In this document: positions 1-5,621 of the stretch, in pieces | Position numbering within the stretch: the first letter of the stretch is position 1 | Layout of the letters: each line of letters starts with the position of its first letter | Source: Gammaproteobacteria bacterium | GTDB lineage: Bacteria; Pseudomonadota; Gammaproteobacteria; UWMA-0217 | DNA length: 5,774 bases | Assembly (NCBI GenBank): GCA_027031685.1 | Contig: JALVPS010000167.1 | Coordinates: 1 to 5,774 of the forward strand | Direction of reading: 5' to 3' | Translations under genes and position numbers: made by a program | The notes under the pieces: model-generated | What the model was told of the DNA's origin: nothing | The model's database searches: none | Seen by the model: the letters and a program-made list of their open reading frames with translations, nothing else

Positions 1-83
1 CCCTCACCGCCCAGCGCCTCGGCCTCGGCCACCGAGGCGCGCAACGCCGCGCTGGCCGAGGCCGAGGCGCTGGGCGGTGAGGG
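1..83. repeat. Perfect 30-bp inverted repeat at the window's left edge
   Basis: Bases 1-30 are the exact reverse complement of bases 54-83, leaving a 23-nt loop. The right arm fits the smc reading frame (heptad-like AEAEALGGE), whereas the left arm gives a Pro/Ser-rich peptide that does not fit a coiled coil. A perfect fold-back starting at base 1 is typical of a chimeric read or an assembly end; a true genomic hairpin inside smc is less likely. Confidence 0.9.
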
Positions 84-1272
84 CGAGGCCCTACAGGCCG
101 AGCGCGCCGAGCGGGAGGCGGCCCTGGGCGCGGCCCGCGAGGCGGTGGAAGAGCTGGCGGCCGCCCACCACGCCCTGCAGCTGCAGCTGGCGCGGCTGCG
201 TGCCGACCGCCAGGCCACCGCGGCCGGCCTGGCGCGCGCCCGCGCGCAGGCGGAGGACACGCGCCGCCGGCTGGAGACCCTGGCTGCCGACCTGGCCGGC
301 GGCGAGGCGCCCATCGAGGCCCTGCGGGCCGAGCTGGAGCGGCTGCTGGCGCGGCGCCTGGCCGTGGAGCAGGCCATGCAGCAGCGGCGCGAGCGGCTGC
401 AGTCCATCGAGCACGATCTGCGCGAGGCCGAGCGGCGGCGGCACGCGCTGGAGGCCGAGTACGGCGCCGGCCGCGATGCCCTGGAGGCGCTGCGCGTGCG
501 GGCCGGCGAGCTGACCGCGCGTCGCCAGTCCCTGCTGGAGCAGTTCGAGGCCACCGGCCTGGCCCTGGAGGCGGTGCGCGAGACACTGCCCGCCAATGCC
601 ACGCCGGCCGACTGGACACAGCGCCTGGAGGCCCTGGCGCGACGCATCCAGCGCCTCGGCCCCATCAACCTGGCGGCCATCGACGAGTATCGTGAGCAGA
701 GCGAGCGCAAGCGCTATCTGGACGCCCAGGACGCCGACCTGCGCCAGGCGCTGGACACCCTGGAGCGGGCCATCGACAAGATCGACCGCGAGACGCGCGC
801 CCGCTTCAAGGCCACCTTCGAGCAGGTCAACGCCCGCCTGGGAGAGATGTTCCCCACGCTGTTCGGCGGTGGCCAGGCCTTTCTGGAGCTCACCGAGGAC
901 AACCTGCTCACCACCGGCGTGTCCATCATGGCGCGTCCGCCCGGCAAGCGTATCTCCAGCATCCACCTCATGTCCGGTGGCGAGAAGGCGCTCACTGCCG
1001 TGGCCCTGGTGTTCGCCATCTTCGAGTTGAACCCGGCCCCCTTCTGCATGCTGGACGAGGTGGACGCGCCCCTGGACGAGGCCAACGTGGGCCGCTTCTG
1101 CGAGCTGGTGCGGAAAATGTCGGACCGTGTCCAGTTCATCTTTATCACCCATAATAAGGTCACCATGGAGCTCGCCCACCAGCTGATCGGCGTCACCATG
1201 CGCGAGGCCGGCGTGTCGCGCCTGGTGAACGTGGACATCGACGAGGCGGCGCGCATGGCCACCACCGGTTGA
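1..1272 (+). CDS. smc: Chromosome segregation protein SMC, C-terminal part (5' end missing)
   Basis: SMC is the ATPase core of the condensin-like complex (with ScpA and ScpB) that compacts and helps segregate the bacterial chromosome. The frame is open from base 1, so the gene is cut by the window edge; 423 codons remain of a protein usually near 1,160 residues. In window numbering, residues 11 to about 215 are Ala/Glu/Arg/Leu-rich heptad-like sequence, the returning coiled-coil arm. The C-terminal head follows: PINLAAIDEY (221-230), the ABC signature LMSGGEK (323-329), Walker B FCMLDE (348-353; D352, E353), the D-loop VDAPLDE and the switch histidine in ITHNK (H384). Walker A and the hinge lie upstream, outside the window. 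The first ten codons read PSPPSASASA, unlike a coiled coil, and come from one arm of a perfect inverted repeat, so they are probably not real SMC sequence. zipA follows after 17 nt. Identification is very secure. Confidence 0.96.
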   Translation, partial: PSPPSASASATEARNAALAEAEALGGEGEALQAERAEREAALGAAREAVEELAAAHHALQLQLARLRADRQATAAGLARARAQAEDTRRRLETLAADLAGGEAPIEALRAELERLLARRLAVEQAMQQRRERLQSIEHDLREAERRRHALEAEYGAGRDALEALRVRAGELTARRQSLLEQFEATGLALEAVRETLPANATPADWTQRLEALARRIQRLGPINLAAIDEYREQSERKRYLDAQDADLRQALDTLERAIDKIDRETRARFKATFEQVNARLGEMFPTLFGGGQAFLELTEDNLLTTGVSIMARPPGKRISSIHLMSGGEKALTAVALVFAIFELNPAPFCMLDEVDAPLDEANVGRFCELVRKMSDRVQFIFITHNKVTMELAHQLIGVTMREAGVSRLVNVDIDEAARMATTG

Positions 1273-1276
1273 GGAG
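1271..1276 (+). promoter_or_regulatory. Ribosome binding site of zipA
   Basis: GAGGAG overlaps the smc stop codon (TGA at 1270-1272) and lies 13 nt before the ATG at 1290, a little further than usual. It favours this ATG over an in-frame TTG at 1269, which would put seven charged residues in front of the membrane anchor and leave no room for an RBS. Confidence 0.65.
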
Positions 1277-1289
1277 AGACGATCCGACC

Positions 1290-2051
1290 ATGAATGAATT
1301 GCGTTGGTACCTGCTGGGCATCGGGCTGGTGATCCTGGCGGTCATCTACTGGAATGGCCGGCGCCAGAAAAAGGCCTCCGCCCATCGCGTGTTCGAGGAG
1401 CGAGGCGGGGAGCACGACGTGCTGCTGGGGCAGGAGTCGGCCCAGCCCGGCATACGGGACGGCCAGCCGGGGCTGGCGGGCGCCCAGCAGGAGGCGCGCC
1501 ACGGGGATAGCGCAGCGGCCGAGGCCGGGGAAGCGGAGTGGACCCCGAGCGACACCGCCCATGAAATCGAAGCCGAGGTGCCCCCAGCCATGCCGGAAGC
1601 ACCCGCCGAGGAGGCCATGGAGGCCACCCCCATCGATGAGCCGTTGCCCGAGTTCATCGTCATCTACCTGGTGCCACCGGAGGGACAGACCTTCTCCGGC
1701 AAGGCCGTGCTCAAGGCCTTCCATGCCCACAAGCTGCGCTTCGGCGAGCGCGACATCTTCCACCGCTACGCCTCCGGCGAGCGTTCCGCGGCGCCTCAGT
1801 TCAGCGTGGCCAACATGTACAAGCCGGGCACGCTGGTGCCGGGCGAGCTGGTCAACTCGCGCATCCGCGGCCTGAGCGTGTTCATGCAACTGCCGGTGGA
1901 GGGGCCCCTCAGCGTCTATCTGGATATGCTGCACACGGCCCAGCACCTGGCCAGCACCCTGGGTGGCGAACTGCGCGACGACAAGCTGCAACCGCTCAGC
2001 CAGCGCACCATCGACCGGCTGCGCCGCCAGCTGGCGGAGTTGGCCCATTGA
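1290..2051 (+). CDS. zipA: Cell division protein ZipA
   Basis: ZipA tethers the FtsZ ring to the inner membrane and helps recruit later divisome proteins. The 253-residue product has the family's three parts. Residues 4-21 are an N-terminal membrane anchor (LRWYLLGIGLVILAVIYW) followed by basic residues (NGRRQKK), with the N-terminus expected in the periplasm. Residues about 30-118 are a low-complexity linker rich in Ala, Glu, Gly, Gln and Pro. Residues about 120-250 are the globular FtsZ-binding domain, starting EFIVIYLVPP and including FSVANMYKPGTL (171-182) and a C-terminal helix ending RLRRQLAELAH. It is shorter than E. coli ZipA (about 328 residues), mostly because of a short linker. The ATG at 1290 places the anchor right at the N-terminus, as expected. 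It sits 17 nt after smc, and its stop overlaps the ligA start, so it is probably co-transcribed with both. Confidence 0.95.
   Translation: MNELRWYLLGIGLVILAVIYWNGRRQKKASAHRVFEERGGEHDVLLGQESAQPGIRDGQPGLAGAQQEARHGDSAAAEAGEAEWTPSDTAHEIEAEVPPAMPEAPAEEAMEATPIDEPLPEFIVIYLVPPEGQTFSGKAVLKAFHAHKLRFGERDIFHRYASGERSAAPQFSVANMYKPGTLVPGELVNSRIRGLSVFMQLPVEGPLSVYLDMLHTAQHLASTLGGELRDDKLQPLSQRTIDRLRRQLAELAH
2036..2039 (+). promoter_or_regulatory. Ribosome binding site supporting the TTG start of ligA
   Basis: GGAG inside the last codons of zipA lies 8 nt before the TTG at 2048. The good spacing supports this rare start codon, and its position inside zipA fits translational coupling. Confidence 0.6.
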
Positions 2052-4114
2052 GCGCCACCGCCGAGCGCGAGCGGGCGCGCCGGCGCATCGAGGCCCTGCG
2101 CCGCGAGATCCGCCACCACGACTACCTCTACTACGTCCTCGACCAGCCGGAGATCCCCGACGCCGAATACGACCGGCTCATGGAGGAGCTGCGCGCGCTG
2201 GAAGCCAAGTATCCCGAATTCGTCACCCCCGACTCGCCCACCCGGCGGGTGGGTGGCCAGCCGGCGGCGGGCTTTCGCACCGTGCGCCACGAGGTGCCCA
2301 TGCTGTCGCTGGAGAATGCCTTCAGCGAGGCGGACGTGCGCGCCTGGGACCAGCGCGTGCGCGACCGGCTGGGGGTGGCAGGGCCGGTGGACTACACCGC
2401 CGAGCCCAAGTTCGACGGCCTGGCCGTGACGCTCATCTACGAGGACGGGGTGTTCACGGTGGGCGCCACCCGTGGCGATGGCATCGAGGGCGAGGACGTG
2501 ACCGCCAACCTGCGCACCATCCGCTCCGTGCCCCTGCGCCTGCACGGCAGCGGCTGGCCGCAGGTGCTGGAGGCGCGCGGCGAGGTGGTCATGCCGCGCG
2601 CCGGCTTCGAGGCCCTCAACCGCCGCGCCCGCGAGCGGGGCGAGAAGACCTTCGTCAACCCGCGCAACGCCGCCGCCGGCAGCCTGCGCCAGCTGGACCC
2701 GCGCGTGACCGCCGAGCGGCCGCTGGAGGTCTACTTCTACGCTGTGGGCAAGGTGGAGGGCGGCGAGCTGCCGGCCACCCACTACGAGACCATGCTGCGC
2801 TTTCGCGAGTGGGGCCTGCGCGTCACCGAGCACCTGCGGCGCGTGGACGGCATCGACGGCTGCCTGCGCTTCCACGACGAGATGCTGCGTCTGCGCCCCG
2901 AACTGCCCTACGACATCGACGGGGTGGTGTACAAGGTGGACCGCATCGACTGGCAGCAGCGGCTCGGCTTCGTGTCGCGCGCGCCGCGCTGGGCCATCGC
3001 CCACAAGTTTCCCGCCCAGGAGGAGATCACCCGTCTCAGGGACGTGGAGTGGCAGGTGGGCCGCACCGGCGCCCTCACGCCGGTGGCCATCCTGGAGCCG
3101 GTATTCGTGGGCGGGGCCACCGTGAGCCGCGCCACCCTGCACAACATGGACGAGATCGAGCGCAAGGACATCCACATCGGCGACTGGGTGATCGTGCGCC
3201 GCGCCGGCGACGTCATTCCCGAGGTGGTGAGCGTGGTCGCCTCGCGCCGGCCGCCGGACGTCAGGCCCATCCTGCTGCCCAAGAAATGCCCGGTGTGCGG
3301 CTCGGCCGTGGTGCGCCCGCCGGGCGAGGCCATCGCCCGCTGCACCGGCGGGCTGTACTGCCCGGCGCAGCGCAAGAACGCCATCCTGCACTTCGCCTCG
3401 CGGCGGGCCATGGACATCGACGGGCTGGGCGAGAAGCTGGTGGACCAGCTGGTGGACAAGGGCCTGGTCAAGGACGTGGCCGACCTGTACCACCTCACCC
3501 ACGAGCAGCTGATCTCACTGGAACGCATGGGCGACAAATCGGCGCAGAACCTGCTGGAGGCCATCGAGCGCAGCAAGGAGACCACCCTGGCGCGCTTCCT
3601 GTATGCCCTGGGCATCCGCGAGGTGGGTGAGGCCACCGCCCGGGCCCTGGCCGACCACTTCGGCTCCCTGGAGCGCATCATGCACGCCAGCCGCGAGGAA
3701 CTGGAAGAGGTGCCGGACGTGGGCCCGGTGGTGGCCGAGCACATCGTGGAATTCTTCCGCGAGCCCCACAACCGCGAGGTCATCCAGCGCCTCATCGAGG
3801 CCGGTGTGCGCTGGGAGGAGCACGAGGGCCGGCCGTCCGGCCCCGGTCCCCTGGACGGGCGCACCTTCGTGCTCACCGGCGCCTTACAGCACATGACCCG
3901 CGAGGAGGCCAGGGAACGGCTGGCGGCCCTGGGCGCGCGGGTCAGTGGCAGCGTCTCGCGGCGCACCACGGCGGTCATCGTCGGCGAGAACCCGGGCAGC
4001 AAGCTGGCCAAGGCCGAGCGGCTGGGCGTGCCCGTTCTGGACGAACAGGCCTTTCTCGCCCTGCTGGCGCACCCGGAGCGGCTGAACGAACTGCTGGAGG
4101 AAGGCGAGTCATGA
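2048..4114 (+). CDS. ligA: NAD+-dependent DNA ligase LigA
   Basis: LigA seals nicks in duplex DNA during lagging-strand synthesis and repair, using NAD+ to adenylate an active-site lysine. The 688-residue product is complete (E. coli LigA has 671). Residues 20-70 form the NAD+-binding Ia region (HHDYLYYVLDQPEIPDAEYD). The adenylation domain carries K121 in the KFDG motif, LEARGEV (174-180), DGVVYK (291-296) and a conserved K320. The OB fold follows (about 325-405), then a four-cysteine zinc site (C414, C417, C432, C438), helix-hairpin-helix repeats (about 450-585) and a C-terminal BRCT domain (about 601-680). No key residue is missing. The start is a TTG at 2048 in a TTGA overlap with the zipA stop; it gives an N-terminus of family length and has an RBS at good spacing. 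The stop overlaps the next start (ATGA at 4111), so coupling continues downstream. Confidence 0.98.
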   Translation: MSATAERERARRRIEALRREIRHHDYLYYVLDQPEIPDAEYDRLMEELRALEAKYPEFVTPDSPTRRVGGQPAAGFRTVRHEVPMLSLENAFSEADVRAWDQRVRDRLGVAGPVDYTAEPKFDGLAVTLIYEDGVFTVGATRGDGIEGEDVTANLRTIRSVPLRLHGSGWPQVLEARGEVVMPRAGFEALNRRARERGEKTFVNPRNAAAGSLRQLDPRVTAERPLEVYFYAVGKVEGGELPATHYETMLRFREWGLRVTEHLRRVDGIDGCLRFHDEMLRLRPELPYDIDGVVYKVDRIDWQQRLGFVSRAPRWAIAHKFPAQEEITRLRDVEWQVGRTGALTPVAILEPVFVGGATVSRATLHNMDEIERKDIHIGDWVIVRRAGDVIPEVVSVVASRRPPDVRPILLPKKCPVCGSAVVRPPGEAIARCTGGLYCPAQRKNAILHFASRRAMDIDGLGEKLVDQLVDKGLVKDVADLYHLTHEQLISLERMGDKSAQNLLEAIERSKETTLARFLYALGIREVGEATARALADHFGSLERIMHASREELEEVPDVGPVVAEHIVEFFREPHNREVIQRLIEAGVRWEEHEGRPSGPGPLDGRTFVLTGALQHMTREEARERLAALGARVSGSVSRRTTAVIVGENPGSKLAKAERLGVPVLDEQAFLALLAHPERLNELLEEGES
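4096..4104 (+). promoter_or_regulatory. Ribosome binding site of the SIMPL-protein gene
   Basis: GGAGGAAGG within the ligA 3' end lies just upstream of the ATG at 4111; its GGAGG core is 10 nt from the start. It is the strongest RBS in the window and suggests that the downstream gene can initiate well in its own right as well as by coupling to ligA. Confidence 0.7.
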
Positions 4115-4791
4115 AGCGGAAGGTCTTGTTACTGATCCTGTGCCTGGCCCTGGCCGGGACCGTGTGGGCCGACGAGCCGCCGCGCTACGACCGCGTGCAG
4201 CTCGACGCGAGCGCCGAGGTCCGCATCGCCAACGACACCCTCATCGCTCGCCTCTACGCCCAGGCCGAAGGCAAGGACCCCGCCGCCCTGGCCGGGCGCG
4301 TCAACGAACACATCCGCTGGGCCGTCGAGCGCCTCAAGGCCCGCCCGGCCATCCGCGTGCAGACCGAGTCCTACAGTACCCAGCCCGTCTATCGCGACGG
4401 CACCATCACCGGCTGGCGCGTGCGCCAGTCCCTGCGCCTGGAAAGCACCGACATCCCCGCCGTGGGCGAGGCCCTGGGCGAACTGCAACAGCGCCTGGCG
4501 CTGGCCGGCCTGCAGTTCACCGTCTCCCCGGCGGCTCGCCGCCAGCACGAAGACCGGCTCATCCAGGACGCCCTGCGCGCCTTCCAGGCCCGCGCCCGCC
4601 TCATCGCCGACACCCTCGGCCACAGCGGCTACCGCCTCGTCCACCTCGCCATCCATCACGGCAGCCCCGGCCCCGTCACACGCGGCGGCGCCCTGCCCAT
4701 GGCCGCCCTGGCCGAAGCCGCTCCACCCGCCCTCGAAGCCGGCCAGACCACCCTGCAGGTCACCGTCCAGGGTGAGATCGAATTGCGCTGA
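4111..4791 (+). CDS. Secreted SIMPL-domain (DUF541) protein
   Basis: The product has 226 residues. Residues 1-20 are a classical signal peptide: basic start (MKRK), hydrophobic core (VLLLILCLALAG) and a likely cleavage site after VWA, giving a mature protein beginning DEPP in the periplasm. The rest matches the SIMPL/DUF541 pattern as I know it: an early strand (VQLDASAEVRIANDTLIA), a helix (about 57-78), a GWRVRQSLRL strand (101-110), a long helix with QDALRAFQARARLIADTLG (152-170), and a final strand TTLQVTVQGEIEL. The relatives E. coli YggE and Brucella BP26 are periplasmic; YggE has been linked to oxidative-stress tolerance, but no biochemical activity is agreed for the family, so I give no function or symbol. 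Its ATG overlaps the ligA stop, suggesting co-translation with ligA. A repeat cluster begins within a few bases of its stop codon. Confidence 0.85.
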   Translation: MKRKVLLLILCLALAGTVWADEPPRYDRVQLDASAEVRIANDTLIARLYAQAEGKDPAALAGRVNEHIRWAVERLKARPAIRVQTESYSTQPVYRDGTITGWRVRQSLRLESTDIPAVGEALGELQQRLALAGLQFTVSPAARRQHEDRLIQDALRAFQARARLIADTLGHSGYRLVHLAIHHGSPGPVTRGGALPMAALAEAAPPALEAGQTTLQVTVQGEIELR

Positions 4792-4899
4792 GGCGCAAGG
4801 GATGGCCGTCTCGCCGGACCTGCGCCCGCCATTGCGTGGGCGTCGGTGGCTCCGGCGCTGCGCGCCTTGACCGCACCCTACGAGGAGCACATCGCGTAG

Positions 4900-4925
4900 G
4901 GCGGGTCGAGCGAAGCGGACCCGCC
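4900..4925. repeat. Hairpin in unit A, GGCGGGTC/GACCCGCC
   Basis: A perfect 8-bp stem (4900-4907 with 4918-4925) encloses the loop GAGCGAAGCG. This resembles a short palindrome I recognise as widespread in GC-rich proteobacterial intergenic regions (GTAGGGCGG...GAGCGAAGCG...CCGCC type). No T-tract follows, so it is not a canonical terminator. Confidence 0.8.
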
Positions 4926-5007
4926 GATTGGCGCGTCAAGGTGGCACGGCAATGGAAGCGTGGTTCAGCCATCCTTGGCGCAGCGTTCAAGGCGTTGATA
5001 ACCCCCA

Positions 5008-5028
5008 GCCCGGCCATCCTGGCCGGGC
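5008..5028. repeat. Hairpin H4 in unit A
   Basis: A 9-bp stem, GCCCGGCCA with TGGCCGGGC, encloses the loop TCC. The same hairpin recurs in unit B (5321-5342) and, inverted, in unit C (5457-5478). Confidence 0.85.
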
Positions 5029-5041
5029 GTTCGCACCGCTG

Positions 5042-5062
5042 CGTTGGTCCACCGGACCAACG
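5042..5062. repeat. Hairpin H5 in unit A
   Basis: A 9-bp stem, CGTTGGTCC with GGACCAACG, encloses the loop ACC. It is present inverted in unit C (5423-5443) with one compensated base-pair change, and is absent from unit B. Confidence 0.85.
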
Positions 5063-5105
5063 GTCGGTGCTCACCCATCCAGGCCTTGCGATGCTCGGGG
5101 CGACC

Positions 5106-5342
5106 AAGGGGATGAGAGGACGGCTCGCCGGGCTACGCCCGGCATCGCGCGGGATGCGGTGGGTCCGGCGCTGTGCGCCTTGACCGCACCCTACGAGGAG
5201 CACATCGCGTAGGGCGGGCCGAGCGAAGCGGACCCGCCGATTGGCACATCAAGGCGGCACGGCAATGGAAGCGTGGTTCAGCCATCCTTGGCGCAGCGTT
5301 CAAGGCGTTGATAACCCCCAGCCCGGCCATCCTTGGCCGGGC
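5106..5342 (+). repeat. Repeat unit B (direct copy of A, right part missing)
   Basis: The unit starts AAGGGGATG like the start of A and includes a perfect 7-bp hairpin GCCGGGC-TAC-GCCCGGC at 5127-5143. From 5158 to 5342 it is near-identical to A, ending with hairpin H4 (5321-5342). The H5 hairpin segment that follows H4 in A (5029-5070) is missing, and the sequence runs directly into inverted unit C. The start-to-start spacing with A is about 310 bp, so A and B form a short tandem array. Confidence 0.85.
5213..5238. repeat. Hairpin in unit B, GGCGGGCC/GACCCGCC
   Basis: This is the counterpart of the hairpin at 4900-4925 with the same loop, GAGCGAAGCG. A single T-to-C change creates a C-A mismatch in the stem, so this copy is slightly decayed. 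Confidence 0.75.
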
Positions 5343-5416
5343 TCACCCCTTTGCCGCGCGCCGAGCATCGCAGCCCCGGGCGGGAATGGCCCGACAGGGG
5401 CGCGCGAGGGGTGAGC
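5341..5416. repeat. Long interrupted palindrome at the B/C junction
   Basis: GCTCACCCCT (5341-5350) pairs with AGGGGTGAGC (5407-5416). Inside it, CGCGCGCC (5355-5362) pairs with GGCGCGCG (5399-5406), and further in GCCCC/GGGGC and GGGC/GCCC pair around GGGAAT. The nested stems cover 76 nt and could form a cruciform or a strong RNA structure. Confidence 0.75.
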
Positions 5417-5489
5417 ACTGACCGTTGGCCCGGCGGGCCAACGCAGCAGTGTGAACGCTCGGCCCAGGATGGCCGAGCTGGGGCTCATC
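5341..5489 (-). repeat. Repeat unit C (inverted partial copy of A)
   Basis: Bases 5410-5489 align to the reverse complement of 4997-5075 with ten substitutions and one indel (about 86% identity). Further left, the 12-mer CCGAGCATCGCA (5361-5372) matches TGCGATGCTCGG in A (5087-5098), and GCTCACCC/GGGGTGAGC-type ends correspond. Similarity continues weakly to about 5522 (AACGCCT, then CGCCAGGGAGGGC against CGCCAAGGATGGC in A). It contains H5 at 5423-5443 and H4 at 5457-5478. The part of A holding the GGCGGGTC hairpin is not recognisable here. Confidence 0.75.
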
Positions 5490-5558
5490 GAAGCTACAAC
5501 GCCTCGCCAGGGAGGGCAGGGACGCAGTTCGATCAATGCTCCCGGAAATGCACAAGCG

Positions 5559-5621
5559 CGGCAGGGGCGTCCTTCTTTGGGCGACCTTTCTTGGACGAGC
5601 AAGAAAGGTCGCTCGCTGCCG
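5559..5621. repeat. Interspersed-type hairpin with 13-bp perfect stem
   Basis: GCGACCTTTCTTG (5581-5593) and CAAGAAAGGTCGC (5600-5612) form a perfect stem around GACGAG, flanked by an outer CGGCAG/CTGCCG pair (5559-5564 with 5616-5621). I recognise the style (TTCTTTGGG...CTTTCTTGGAC-AGCAAGAAAG) as a repeat common in beta- and gammaproteobacterial intergenic DNA that often yields spurious short protein calls. It lacks a trailing T-tract. It is unrelated in sequence to units A-C. Confidence 0.75.

Larger units (their letters stand above)
4792..5105 (+). repeat. Repeat unit A (about 310 bp)
   Basis: This is the most complete of three related units filling the 3' flank of the operon. Bases 4845-5028 match 5158-5342 in unit B with six substitutions and one 1-base indel (about 96% identity). 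Weaker similarity extends left to about 4797 (AAGGG, CTCGCCGG, CGCCCG) and so almost to the SIMPL stop codon. The unit contains a CCCTACG/CGTAGGG inverted repeat, a GGCGGGTC/GACCCGCC hairpin, and hairpins at 5008-5028 and 5042-5062. Its right half is found inverted in unit C. No terminal transposase gene or target duplication was seen. Confidence 0.85.

Noticed and set aside
145..1272. A complete short gene starting at the GTG at 145
   Set aside because: The frame is open upstream to base 1 with coiled-coil sequence continuous from before this codon, so the GTG is internal to truncated smc.
714..3502. Long antisense frames opposite smc, zipA and ligA
   Set aside because: High G+C leaves the opposite strand open. 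The products are low-complexity or His/Arg/Ala-rich, while the sense strand encodes clear family motifs.
4111..4170. Lipoprotein signal in the SIMPL protein (C11 in the leader)
   Set aside because: The residues before C11 are LIL, with Leu at -1, which does not fit a lipobox. A VWA cleavage site after residue 20 fits signal peptidase I.
4792..4830. Intrinsic terminator after the SIMPL gene
   Set aside because: A weak GGCGCA/TGCGCC pair exists (4792-4797 with 4821-4826), but no T-tract follows it or any later hairpin. Termination may be Rho-dependent or further away.
4129..5330. Minus-strand frames starting MLLVGCGQG in both units
   Set aside because: They begin in the repeated CCCTACGAGGAGCACAT segment and run antisense through hairpins or the SIMPL gene; no RBS and no recognisable domain.
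4836..5421. Similar open frames in units A and B (about 115 and 82 codons) sharing a peptide with ALITPSPAIL
   Set aside because: The shared peptide only reflects the DNA repeat. Four of the substitutions between copies fall in the best-matching part of this frame and all change the amino acid (V/A, R/H, V/I, V/A). Indels break the frame, and no RBS or protein family fits. The DNA hairpins are preserved better than the peptide.
4792..5522. CRISPR array or insertion sequence
   Set aside because: The copies are about 310 bp apart, in mixed orientation, with no short regular repeat/spacer pattern, no transposase frame, and no clear terminal inverted repeats with target duplication.
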